Assembly (NCBI GenBank): GCA_039806955.1
Contig: JBDHQI010000005.1
Location: forward strand, 1-64,000
Source of the DNA: JADLHS01 sp039806955
GTDB lineage: Bacteria > Verrucomicrobiota > Verrucomicrobiia > Limisphaerales > JADLHS01
Length of the DNA: 64,000 nucleotides
Direction: 5' to 3'
The translations under genes were made by a program, and so were the position numbers. The first letter of the stretch is position 1. Each line of letters begins with the position of its first letter. Positions 37,007 through 45,276 of this stretch are shown here, piece by piece. The notes under the pieces were generated by a model. It was not told the origin of the DNA. It did not search any database and saw only the letters and a list, made by a program, of their open reading frames with translations.

Positions 37007-39367
37007 TCACCTCGTCATCAAGGGGATATATTCGGCGATCTCCCCGGTTAAAGTTTTGGCCAGCAAGCGCGCCTGTAATTCCAGAGCGCGACGGTAACTG
37101 ACCTTGTAATCGAACAGCGGATGCGTGAGGAGCGAACTCATTCGTTGTTCGTAGGTTTGGAAGAACCGCTTACGACCGGGCACAGAAAGATTCACTGCCT
37201 GCCCGGCCTGGATAAAATCCTTGTCGGTAATCACGCGGTTATTGATGCAGCTCAACACGGTGGATTCCGCGATGAGCGGTCGGAACTCCTCCATCAAGTC
37301 CAAACCCAAAGCCGGACGACCGAAGCGCGGTTGATGAAAGAATCCGAGATACGGATCAAAACCCACCGCCAAGGCGGCTAGCGTGCAATCCTTGGCCAGC
37401 AGACTGTATGCGAGCGAGAGCATCGCGTTGACCGGATCGGTGGGTGGACGACGGTTACGCTGGTTGAAATTAAAATTGAACGTCCGCTGGTGGGGCGGCT
37501 CAACCGACAGCCCCAATCCGGGCAAATCATCCTCCACTTTCACCATGCCGCTAAAATGCTGGAAATACAGACCGGCAGCGGCGCCTTCAATCCCCAGCAA
37601 CTGCTCAAGGGAGGTCGCATTTAACGCATCCTCCACAGCGCGCCTGAGTTTACCGATGACCCCGGCCGGCGGCTCCAGATGATTGCGCATCAGCAACGTC
37701 CGCTGGTTGCGAATCTTTCCCTGCACCAATCGGCGGGCCAGAGACAGACAGACCGACCGATCACGCGCCAGACGAAATTGCTCCATCCGCAGAAAAATAT
37801 TTTTCAAACCGTGTCCGCGAGTGATGCCGTAGAACCAGCCTCCCATTGAAAAATAGGTGACGGGCACTTCCTGTTCGCACAGGGCCTGAATGGCCTGGGT
37901 GGAAATCTGGATGTTGCCGAACAGGGCGACATGCGAAATATCGCGCATCCGCACTTCCTCGATCAACTTGTCCTTGTCTTTGACGGTCAGCACCTCCGCC
38001 TTGCAACCGATGCGAAGCCCCTGACTATTCAGGTAGAACGGGCGGGCATCATCTCGCGCCGCCATCAACCGTCTCGGGAGCGCCCGCGTCTCGCATACCT
38101 CCGATGGCGTTTCGTCGCCGGAACCATGCGTGCGCGCGCGCGGAGAAGCGGGTGCGCTCTCCGGACTCGAACCCCGCGCCAGAATTCGTGTTTCATCCGG
38201 CAGACACACGGGCGCGAGCGAACAACGGACGCACTTGGGCGAATGTTCCAACGGTGCGGGGATTGGTCCAGTGATTACGCGACGGGCTTGGGTTACTTGA
38301 TCCAGAATCCATTGTTCCAACTCCGGCGTAATTGGCAAACGCACCCGTTGTTTGGTGGCGCGGTAGTAGATGATCCCCTCAGTGCAGGTGTAGCCGTTGT
38401 CGCGCAAGATCAACGCCTGCAGCCCCAACTGCATTTTATCCGTGTCCCAAAGCTCGTTGGCCTCGGCACCCTCGCGGGGTGCGCCAGCTTTGTAATCCAC
38501 CGGGCAAACTTCCAACGCGGTGAACAAATCCGCCTCTGACTCATCAGTCGGCACCGCGTGCGTTTCCACCAAGTCCATCTTGGCCACCACCCTTAAACGT
38601 TCCGAACCCATCTGCACAGAGCGCGAGTGAATCACTTCCTTTTCGATTTCCGATTTCCGATTTCCGATTGCTGCGCCAGCATCTCCCTCTCCGCTTTGGG
38701 GAGAGGGCTGGGGTGAGGTGCTCTGTCCATTGCCGGACACTTGATCTTTACTCTTTGAATTTTGTTTTGCCGGGGGAACGCCGCCGGGCGGGTCGCCCGC
38801 CGGGACAGGCGAGTCGCCTGTGCTACCCTTGGCCTTCGGCAACGCGCCATTGCCGGCATCCACCTTCTTATGAATCGCTGCGCCGCGCAGCGTATCCGCG
38901 CTATCGACAAACACGCCTTCGACAAACTCGTAATAAAACAACCGCTGACAATAAACGAACTCGTTCATCATCCGGGCCGGGATAATGTCTCCCTCGCCGC
39001 GCTGGGGAGAAGGCTGGGGTGAGGTGCTGGCGATTTCCGATGGGCGATTTCCGATTGTCGCTGGCGCGTTCACGCTGGAATCCGTCTCACTTCCGCTTCG
39101 CGCCATCGCCCGCCCGATTGACGGATCGCCGGGCGACACGGGCTGAAGGCTGGCATCATCCGGTGGGGCTATTGTCGGCATCGCTGCAGGGGCAAGTTGC
39201 ACGACGATTTTTAGAGGTGTGGGTGTGATTGCAGGCGGCTGGTGAGAATGATCTACACCTGAAGAACGTGCTCGGGACTTTCTGGATGCGATCTTCCGAA
39301 CGCCGTGCGCCGCCCTGGTTTTCTTCAACCGAGACTGACGTTCTGCTGCTGACGGTTCGTGATCCAT
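37007..39367 (-). CDS. cas4-cas1: Cas4-Cas1 fusion with repeat-derived insertions
   Basis: This is the 786-residue adaptation fusion of type I-G, longer than the roughly 550 residues usual for the family. Cas4 starts near residue 130 (ARMMNEFVYCQRLFYYEFVE). It has the nuclease motif VCPVDYKAG and the Fe-S cysteines C140, C379, C382 and C388 (CVRCSLAPVC). Cas1 runs from about 440, with catalytic Glu in LLGIEGAAAG (594), His in GFFHQPRFG (678) and the acidic LMEEFRP (693-694). The extra length comes from three segments. Residues 1-128 are a basic/proline-rich lead ending with repeat-derived PSEIASTSPQPSPQRGEG. Residues 181-242 include GDPPGGVPPA and TSPQPSPQSGEGD. A 40-residue linker lies at 397-437. 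The true start could be the Met pair at 133-134 (about 38971). It processes protospacers and integrates spacers. Confidence 0.95.
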   Translation of the reverse strand: MDHEPSAAERQSRLKKTRAAHGVRKIASRKSRARSSGVDHSHQPPAITPTPLKIVVQLAPAAMPTIAPPDDASLQPVSPGDPSIGRAMARSGSETDSSVNAPATIGNRPSEIASTSPQPSPQRGEGDIIPARMMNEFVYCQRLFYYEFVEGVFVDSADTLRGAAIHKKVDAGNGALPKAKGSTGDSPVPAGDPPGGVPPAKQNSKSKDQVSGNGQSTSPQPSPQSGEGDAGAAIGNRKSEIEKEVIHSRSVQMGSERLRVVAKMDLVETHAVPTDESEADLFTALEVCPVDYKAGAPREGAEANELWDTDKMQLGLQALILRDNGYTCTEGIIYYRATKQRVRLPITPELEQWILDQVTQARRVITGPIPAPLEHSPKCVRCSLAPVCLPDETRILARGSSPESAPASPRARTHGSGDETPSEVCETRALPRRLMAARDDARPFYLNSQGLRIGCKAEVLTVKDKDKLIEEVRMRDISHVALFGNIQISTQAIQALCEQEVPVTYFSMGGWFYGITRGHGLKNIFLRMEQFRLARDRSVCLSLARRLVQGKIRNQRTLLMRNHLEPPAGVIGKLRRAVEDALNATSLEQLLGIEGAAAGLYFQHFSGMVKVEDDLPGLGLSVEPPHQRTFNFNFNQRNRRPPTDPVNAMLSLAYSLLAKDCTLAALAVGFDPYLGFFHQPRFGRPALGLDLMEEFRPLIAESTVLSCINNRVITDKDFIQAGQAVNLSVPGRKRFFQTYEQRMSSLLTHPLFDYKVSYRRALELQARLLAKTLTGEIAEYIPLMTR
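38686..38721 (+). repeat. REP-like hairpin repeat inside cas4 (copy A)
   Basis: CCCTCTCCGC and GGGGAGAGGGCTGGGGTGAG flank a short loop. The unit matches copies at 38991-39026 and (inverted) 18676-18719. It is translated in frame as part of TSPQPSPQSGEGD in Cas4. Directly to its left, 38641-38671 is a run of CGATTTC-type units (plus strand), also shared with the first insertion. Confidence 0.8.
38991..39026 (+). repeat. REP-like hairpin repeat inside cas4 (copy B)
   Basis: This is the second in-frame copy of the unit, encoding TSPQPSPQRGEGD just before the Cas4 domain. It is followed at 39029-39058 by GATTTCCGATGGGCGATTTC, the relative of the unit flanking copy A. The two insertions therefore share a composite structure. 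Confidence 0.8.
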
Positions 39368-39423
39368 AATCGCGTAGCGGACGCAATGTCACTGGCAACT
39401 TTCATGCCGGACCCGCTGGTACG

Positions 39424-39621
39424 TTACGTTTCCACCGGCACGAAAAGTCCAAGGCCAAAGTGCGCACCGTAGCCGAGGGCGACCGGGCCTTTGACAGCGT
39501 CAGGAAACTCAATGATAAAACCCGCGCCACCGTCATGACCGCGCTTGCCGATTGCCGCGCAACCTTGCGCTTGGTGTTTTGGGCGAAACCTCCCGCGCGC
39601 CCGGCGCAGTTTCGGATTCAC
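39424..39621 (-). pseudogene. relic of a second csb2 3' end
   Basis: A 65-codon frame ends GPVALGYGAHFGLGLFVPVE plus one residue. The intact Csb2 ends GPLALGYGSHFGLGLFVPVE plus one residue. About 22 of the last 34 residues match, including the glycine-rich RAMP loop. The nucleotide identity is visible too (shared CCAAGGCCAAA). Upstream of the relic the frame breaks and no Cas5-like part remains. It fills the 341-base gap between csb2 and cas4-cas1. It is either an old duplication or a leftover from recombination between I-G loci. Expression as a 65-residue peptide cannot be excluded. Confidence 0.75.
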
Positions 39622-39708
39622 TCACGCGCTGGTTTGTATCCGTTGAAGCAGAGTCATTTTTCATAATCGCGAGGCTTTTGCGGCATATTTCACGCCAAAA
39701 TCAGCCGT

Positions 39709-41295
39709 TTAACTTTCCACCGGAACGAACAGGCCAAGGCCAAAATGCGAGCCATAACCGAGCGCAAGCGGGCCGGTAATAGGTTTTTCAAAAGTGACAA
39801 TGAAAGCACTCCCGTAACCGTTGCCGCGGCTGCCGTTGCCAGAATTGCCATTGTCTTTACGGCGTTGGGTTATGAACTGCAATGCACGAAACCTCCGTTC
39901 TTCATGTTTGCCAAAGGCAAAAGGACGGTCGCAATCTTTGAGTTTAATCGTTGCTTTATTATCCGGCTGATGCAGTGCTAGCAAACGGAGCAAATCATGC
40001 GCGGCAGAACCTTCCTGCCAGCCGTTGTCGGCCATCTTTGGGCGACCATCGCGAAAAGTCTTGGCGTGGCGCGTGGAAACAAACGGCGTGAGCGAACGCC
40101 ACACTTTTTCCGTCTTCTTCACCGCGAACAACGGGCAATCTTTGAAATCATCCAAGTTCCCGATACCGTGCAGCACCAGATTCAAATTGTGCCCCTTGAA
40201 TCCCCATGTCCATTGCAACTTGCGAAGTGCTTCTACGGCCTGGCGATCAAATCCTCCGGGTGCATGCACAGTTACATGAGTGATATGCCCAAGTTGATTT
40301 TTAACAGACTCGCAGAAAATGTGCGCGTGTTCGTGATTCCTGCCTTTTGCGCCAGTAAAAATGGGATGGCCGTCTGAATGTCTGACGAGTTCGGAATGCA
40401 CCTGCTCCGCGACAGCCAACGCCCGAGTGATACTTGGCGGCACTGTGCTGGCAAGAGCGTAACGCGCCACGGTGGGCAATTCCTTGGTTCGTCTCAGGCG
40501 CGGCTTGGTTGCCGAGGCGAACGCATTTTCCGGGCGGAGGTAATTCACATATCGCGCGCCGGGCGGAAGATTCCAACCGGCGGCTTGAAGTTCGCCGGTG
40601 TCGGCATGGAGCGCGGCAAATAAATCTTCAGGAACTTCAGGCGTTTCAACCGCTTTGGATTTCTTGCTCGCTTTCTTTTTGCTGTCGCCCACTGGTTGAT
40701 TGGCTGCGAGAAAATCCGCGCGCCATTGGTTGTAATCGGCTGGGTTCATCGGCGCGAGAAGACGGACAAGTTCGGTTTTCTCCGGCAGCTTTGCGTCTTC
40801 GTTGAGCGGTATGGCATTTGGCTCAATGGCTGTGATGCCTTCCAACACCCGCGCTTCAACCAGGCTTTCCGCGCGTCCGAAATAGCCGAGTCGCGCGGCG
40901 AGCGTTTTCAACGCGTTCAGTTGCTCCGGTGGCAAATCCACGTTTTCCCACGCCACAAACACAGCTTCGTTTTCTGCGAGTTGAATGAAGGTGTCGAAAA
41001 CCTTGGTGGTTTTCTCGTTCTTTCCTTCGTTGTAAGGCATGTAATGCCGGGTGTGCGCGGTTGTGGCGTGTGGCAACCGAAAGACCGGCGGTTGGCTCAA
41101 CGCCACGGCGATCGCGCGGACAGCGTCCGGGGAAACTTCGCTGTCTCTGCGCGCTTTCAAATACCATGTCGCAATCAACGCGCGCACAATGCGCCACGGC
41201 GAAGGCGGCCATTCGACCGCGCCCTCGTTCACATGGCGACCCCACGGCGTGGCGTGAAAACGCCCGGCGGGAAAGCGCAGTTCAAGAACAGTCAT
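39709..41295 (-). CDS. csb2: type I-G Cascade subunit Csb2 (GSU0054 family, Cas5-Cas6-like)
   Basis: The 528-residue protein opens MTVLELRFPAGRFHATPWGR and EWPPSPWRIVRALIATWYLK, the start typical of GSU0054/Csb2. The C-terminal RAMP part has the glycine-rich loop ALGYGSHFGLGLFVPVE. Csb2 is regarded as a Cas5-Cas6 fusion that caps the crRNA 5' end and probably processes the pre-crRNA. A basic linker with SKKKASKKSKAVE sits near 205-220. GAGG lies before the ATG, and the start is only two bases past the csb1 stop, which indicates co-translation. Confidence 0.95.
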   Translation of the reverse strand: MTVLELRFPAGRFHATPWGRHVNEGAVEWPPSPWRIVRALIATWYLKARRDSEVSPDAVRAIAVALSQPPVFRLPHATTAHTRHYMPYNEGKNEKTTKVFDTFIQLAENEAVFVAWENVDLPPEQLNALKTLAARLGYFGRAESLVEARVLEGITAIEPNAIPLNEDAKLPEKTELVRLLAPMNPADYNQWRADFLAANQPVGDSKKKASKKSKAVETPEVPEDLFAALHADTGELQAAGWNLPPGARYVNYLRPENAFASATKPRLRRTKELPTVARYALASTVPPSITRALAVAEQVHSELVRHSDGHPIFTGAKGRNHEHAHIFCESVKNQLGHITHVTVHAPGGFDRQAVEALRKLQWTWGFKGHNLNLVLHGIGNLDDFKDCPLFAVKKTEKVWRSLTPFVSTRHAKTFRDGRPKMADNGWQEGSAAHDLLRLLALHQPDNKATIKLKDCDRPFAFGKHEERRFRALQFITQRRKDNGNSGNGSRGNGYGSAFIVTFEKPITGPLALGYGSHFGLGLFVPVES

Positions 41296-41297
41296 GG

Positions 41298-42239
41298 TTA
41301 TTCCTCGAAAGTGAGGCCGGTTTCCGGCGGATTGGCGAAACCTTCGGACGCTTTTTTGATGAGGCCGGGCAATGTCTTTTCAAGTTCGTCAAGCGTCGGC
41401 ACGACGAAACCTTCGGGACGCTGCACGACAAGATGGCCGTCAATCTCCAAGTCACAAGCCGTCCGCAATCGCAGGCCATCACGAAGGAATTTCTGGATTT
41501 TGAAAAATGCAATGGAGACGAGCAACGCTTCGACATCCGCGCCGAGGCCGAACCCGCGAATGAGCGCGAGATCGAGATTGAAGAACGCAGTGATCTTTCC
41601 GCAGTATTCATCGCGGTGGAACGGGACGTTGCCAAAGCCTTTCGCAGTGTCGCCCGAAGGATCAACCGCGTCATTCTTCACACCGCCACTTGCGGCAACA
41701 GTGACATTCTCGGCTTCGACGAATGCCGTAAGCGCACGAGGCAGACGCATCCGGCCACCGGCGATTTCCTTTTTAGCGAGGAATACGCCGTGCAGGAGAG
41801 CGTTTGTATCGTATTTCAAAAGTGTGGCGGTGAGTTTCTTGAGGTCCACGATACCCTTCTCAGCGATGGCGAGTTCCATCTTGAGCTTATCCAAGAAACT
41901 CTTGTCCTTGCCTTCGAGAATATACGGACTGTTCAACCGATGCGCTTCGAGCACGGAATTGGTAAGCGGCTTGCCGGTTTTGTCTTTCACCTTCACAACG
42001 GGCAAACCTTTGAGGGGAGTCGCCCAATCATTGGCAACGGTATCCCAGCAAACGGTTTCAAGCCGGTTCGCCATGCTTTGGGCGGACTCGACGAGCAGCA
42101 TTTTTCGTCCGTCTGGACCGTCATAGGTGGCTGCGCCGAGATCGGGAAAACCCGTCGGTTGAAAGCGTGTGCCTTGAACTGGTTTAAGCGCCGCTTTGAG
42201 CAGCAAGCGCGGTTGGTCTTTGAGTTTTTCGAGGTTCAT
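41298..42239 (-). CDS. csb1: type I-G Cascade backbone Csb1 (Cas7, GSU0053 family)
   Basis: The 313-residue protein shows the family start LLLKAALKPVQGTRFQPTGF with GAATYDGPDGRKMLLVESAQ. The middle holds APYILEGK-type and LHGVFLAKKEIAGGRMRLPR segments, and the end has ALLVSIAFFKIQKFLRDGLR. It is the Cas7-like protein that polymerises along the crRNA spacer. The start overlaps the csx17 stop by four bases (ATGA), which suggests translational coupling and matched stoichiometry. Confidence 0.95.
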   Translation of the reverse strand: MNLEKLKDQPRLLLKAALKPVQGTRFQPTGFPDLGAATYDGPDGRKMLLVESAQSMANRLETVCWDTVANDWATPLKGLPVVKVKDKTGKPLTNSVLEAHRLNSPYILEGKDKSFLDKLKMELAIAEKGIVDLKKLTATLLKYDTNALLHGVFLAKKEIAGGRMRLPRALTAFVEAENVTVAASGGVKNDAVDPSGDTAKGFGNVPFHRDEYCGKITAFFNLDLALIRGFGLGADVEALLVSIAFFKIQKFLRDGLRLRTACDLEIDGHLVVQRPEGFVVPTLDELEKTLPGLIKKASEGFANPPETGLTFEE

Positions 42240-44761
42240 GTGTTTTGTTCCTTTGTGTTGTGAGTGATGGTTTGTTTGAGTTGCCAGAAATCACGAGGTG
42301 AAATCGGAAAGAGCATCGCCGCCGCCGTGCGCCGGGCAATGCCGCCGCTCACGGGCAGGTCTTTGACCAACGGCGCGAGTCCCAACGCGCGCAAACGGCG
42401 GGCGGCCAGTTCCGACGCGGCCTTGCCATCACCATTCATCGCGCGATGAAGAATCGCCGGGACGAGCGGAATGGCTTCCTGTTCCTCGCCTTTTCTGGCG
42501 CGGCGGAAGCAGAGCCGCAACAGGGCATAAAACGATGAGGGCACAACGCGTTGCTCGAAATCAGAGGCGTTTTCAGCTTCGCTGGAATCATTGTCATCCG
42601 TCGCGCTGATTTTTTCTTCGGATGAAATGGTTTCGGTTGAACCGGTTTTCGCCTCGCGCCGTTCATCCCGGATGACGCTTTCCCAATCCACCAGTGAAAG
42701 TCCCCAAATGAGGTCGGCGAGCAGCGTTTCATTGACGTGACCTTCAATAAACTCGGTGATGTCATCCAATCGCGCCGGACGCGGCGACCAATCGGGCCAG
42801 CCTTTCGCGGACGATTGTTGCACCCGCACCAAACGACGAGCGAGGATGGCGTTAAGCGCATCGGTCAAGTCGCCGTCATGCCATGCAACGTCATTTTCCG
42901 AACTCATCTCCGTCCACGCGGGACGGAAATACTCTCCTCGTTCCATTCGTTTCAAGGGTTCAAGGTGTTGCCGAAACCAGAGCTTCTCCATTCCTTTTCC
43001 GAACGAGGCACGAAGGCTGGCCAATGACATTGCGAGACGCGTTTCGGGGCAATCAGCGATTTGCGTCAACCACTCGGGTCTTAATCTGCGAAGTGGGCTG
43101 ACGTTTTCTCGTTGGCTTTTGTCTTTTGCAGTCGCCCATTTGAAACTGCGTGCAACCGCGCGTTCTGTCGCTCCCAGCGCCGCAAGAACCGCCAGCAAAC
43201 GGTCTGGTGAATCTTCTTCGCAGAGTTCAAAGATGCGGCGTTCGAGCAGCGCAAAGGCCGCTCGCACGGAATTCGGAGCTTTGGGCTTCGCTTCCGGGTC
43301 AGTCTTTATCCGTAACCGCTCAATCCAGCGTTGCACATCAGCCAGCAAGTCCGCCCGTGCGTTTCGCCGAACTACGAATTTTCCAAGTGGAGTGGCAAAG
43401 GTTGATTGCCCGTTACGTTCAAGCAGCGCGTATCGCTGAAAAGCTGTGATTCCCCGATCAACACCGAGCGTCACGGCGGCTTGGGCAAAGTCCACGCCGT
43501 TGCGCGCTGTCGAGCCGCGCAACTGTGCACGGCCTTCGCCGAAGACGGATAGCAATTCAGTGAACGTTGTGGGCTGTTCCCACAATGGTGTCCAGATTTC
43601 ACAGCCTGCTTTCGCTTCATCACTGCGCGTTGCGCTGGCGAATCCTGCCCCATTATGGCTGACACAAAATGGGCAGACCATTGAGCCGTTGCCAGAGCCG
43701 TTGAGTTTCTTTACAGCCGCGCCGCCAAAAAGCATCCCACCCTCCATCATCAAAACATAGTCCCACGGATTAACGGTTGAATTGCCATTGAAGCCTGTTG
43801 TGGCATTTGCTCCGCCTGCCGCACCCGGGAAAAACTGACCAATAGGAGCTTCACTGAGTGGGCCGGAAGTTATTTCTTGAAACAGGGAAGCTTGCAGCCA
43901 AGTGGCGGATTGTGCTGACGGCAGTCCGCTTTGAGCCTGAATGATTTCACAGAGGCATTGAAGATACGTGTTGGTGAACTCCAATCGTCCATCTGTTCCA
44001 CCACTTCCGAATAAAGGCGGATAAGCAACTGTCCCATCGGAAAGCGTCGGGACTATCGCATCAATGCCAGGAATGACTGTATCAGCGAGAGAAGAGCGCG
44101 CCAGCATAACGAGCAATTCCTTGCCTGAAGCTCGGTGGCATTTCTTGAAATCCGTTCGCACTTTCTTCCCCGCTTTAAGCAAATCCCTTAACGCCTTTTT
44201 TGATGGCTGTGATGAACCAACGTCTAACGCCTCAATTTGTTCAATGTGACACGCCAAAATCTTTTCACGTTCTTGGCCTGTCTTTGCGATGAAGGCATCA
44301 AGACTTTTTAGGAATTCAGCAAGTTTGTCGCGGATAACTTTGGCCGCTTTTCCATCGGATTGAGCAGCCACTTTTTCCAAGGTGGCAGTCATTTCAGCCA
44401 AGGGCTGTTTGGTCGGGCCAAGTTGCGACCAAGTGAAAATCATCTGAATCGTATGCTTGCAAGCATCAAAACGAGGCGCAGGACTTTGGCGAATCGCCTC
44501 AACGGCAGACTGGTCATCTCCTTCGTAGAAACCGCTGCCGCCATTCCAAGGAGCGACGATTGGCGTTGGTTGGTAACGATTCAGAAAAAAATCAAGAAAC
44601 GCCTTTTGGTCCAGCGTAGAGCGCAAGTGAAAGCGTTCATTGCGCCAGTAGCCTGCCGCAGCAGGGTCAACTTGTTCCGCGATTACGCGAAGCACGCCCA
44701 ACGCTTTCAAATAGTGAGCAAGCGGGATGGGAGCGCAGCCGGGTAGTGAAAGAGGTTTCAT
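42236..44761 (-). CDS. csx17: type I-G large subunit Csx17 (Cas8-like)
   Basis: The 841-residue protein begins LPGCAPIPLAHYLKALGVLR and WRNERFHLRSTLDQKAFLDF, the recognisable Csx17 start. It also has FLNRYQPTPIVAPWNGGSGF and MMEGGMLFGGAAVKKLNGS. It is the presumed Cas8-like subunit for PAM recognition and Cas3 recruitment in type I-G. A strong ribosome site (AAGGAGG, seven bases upstream) precedes the ATG. The 61-base gap to the divergent antitoxin gene must carry promoters for both directions, or csx17 must be reached by read-through from cas3 antisense to the toxin-antitoxin genes. Confidence 0.93.
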   Translation of the reverse strand: MKPLSLPGCAPIPLAHYLKALGVLRVIAEQVDPAAAGYWRNERFHLRSTLDQKAFLDFFLNRYQPTPIVAPWNGGSGFYEGDDQSAVEAIRQSPAPRFDACKHTIQMIFTWSQLGPTKQPLAEMTATLEKVAAQSDGKAAKVIRDKLAEFLKSLDAFIAKTGQEREKILACHIEQIEALDVGSSQPSKKALRDLLKAGKKVRTDFKKCHRASGKELLVMLARSSLADTVIPGIDAIVPTLSDGTVAYPPLFGSGGTDGRLEFTNTYLQCLCEIIQAQSGLPSAQSATWLQASLFQEITSGPLSEAPIGQFFPGAAGGANATTGFNGNSTVNPWDYVLMMEGGMLFGGAAVKKLNGSGNGSMVCPFCVSHNGAGFASATRSDEAKAGCEIWTPLWEQPTTFTELLSVFGEGRAQLRGSTARNGVDFAQAAVTLGVDRGITAFQRYALLERNGQSTFATPLGKFVVRRNARADLLADVQRWIERLRIKTDPEAKPKAPNSVRAAFALLERRIFELCEEDSPDRLLAVLAALGATERAVARSFKWATAKDKSQRENVSPLRRLRPEWLTQIADCPETRLAMSLASLRASFGKGMEKLWFRQHLEPLKRMERGEYFRPAWTEMSSENDVAWHDGDLTDALNAILARRLVRVQQSSAKGWPDWSPRPARLDDITEFIEGHVNETLLADLIWGLSLVDWESVIRDERREAKTGSTETISSEEKISATDDNDSSEAENASDFEQRVVPSSFYALLRLCFRRARKGEEQEAIPLVPAILHRAMNGDGKAASELAARRLRALGLAPLVKDLPVSGGIARRTAAAMLFPISPRDFWQLKQTITHNTKEQNT

Positions 44762-44822
44762 TCGACATCCTCCTTGATGTTGAAACTTGAATTTTTATCC
44801 AGCATGAATGTAAATTCCCGGC

Positions 44823-45053
44823 ATGAGTTCAGTCGTCGAGATCGAGCAGGCCATTGCCAAACTTTCCGCTCAGGAGTTTGTCGAGTTGGAGCGCTGGTTC
44901 GACGCCGAGCGAAATCGCAAGTGGGATCGCCAGATCGAGGCAGACGCGCAAAACGGCAAATTGCGCGACGCTTATGAGCGGTTGCAGTCAGAAAACCAAG
45001 GCCAGCCCGTCGTTCCGCTCGATGATTTCCTCGACGACAAAAAGCTTTCGTGA
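44823..45053 (+). CDS. antitoxin of a ParE/RelE-type toxin-antitoxin pair
   Basis: The 76-residue acidic protein (IEQAIAKLSAQEFVELERWF, then a C-terminal stretch with FLDDKKLS) matches the small antitoxins that precede ParE-like toxins. It has an N-terminal helical DNA-binding-like part and a flexible C-terminus. It overlaps the toxin gene by 32 bases. It lies on the strand opposite to the flanking cas genes, between csx17 and the DUF1016 fragment. Confidence 0.8.
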   Translation: MSSVVEIEQAIAKLSAQEFVELERWFDAERNRKWDRQIEADAQNGKLRDAYERLQSENQGQPVVPLDDFLDDKKLS

Positions 45054-45276
45054 CCGGTTCAGGAAACTTCCTTCTGAAATCCAGCAAATCGCCCGGAAGA
45101 ATTTCCGGCTCTGGCTGCGTAATCGGGCGCATCCTTCCCTGCATTTCAAAAAAGTCGGCGAATTTTGGTCCGCCCGTGTCGGCAGCAACCATCGTGCTCT
45201 GGCCCTGTGGCATGGCGACAAGGTGGAATGGTTCTGGATTGGTTCTCATGATGAGTATGAGAATTTGATCGGGTAG
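45022..45276 (+). CDS. ParE/RelE-superfamily toxin
   Basis: The 84-residue basic protein (MISSTTKSFRDRFRKLPSEI, FRLWLRNRAHPSLHFKKVGE, FWSARVGSNHRALALWHGDK, WFWIGSHDEYENLIG) matches the ParE/RelE fold. Conserved are the HPSLHFKK basic strand, the (W)S(A/V)RVG...RAL core and the WFWIGSHDEY end. The ATG at 45022 lies inside the antitoxin gene, and the frame continues unbroken. RelE members cleave mRNA and ParE members poison gyrase. Which applies is not decidable here. Its 3' end overlaps the convergent DUF1016 fragment by 31 bases. Confidence 0.85.
   Translation: MISSTTKSFRDRFRKLPSEIQQIARKNFRLWLRNRAHPSLHFKKVGEFWSARVGSNHRALALWHGDKVEWFWIGSHDEYENLIG

Noticed and set aside
39640..39649. CCGTTGAAGC identical to the end of the CRISPR repeat, within the csb2 relic region
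   Set aside because: Only 10 bases match and the 20-base palindrome is absent, so it is within chance.
41061..42263. 400-codon plus-strand frame across csb1/csb2
   Set aside because: It is antisense to two recognised cas genes and shows no domain.
45050..45268. 72-codon plus-strand frame beginning MTGSGNFLLK
   Set aside because: The overlapping frame from 45022 carries the ParE/RelE motifs, and this one is its shadow.
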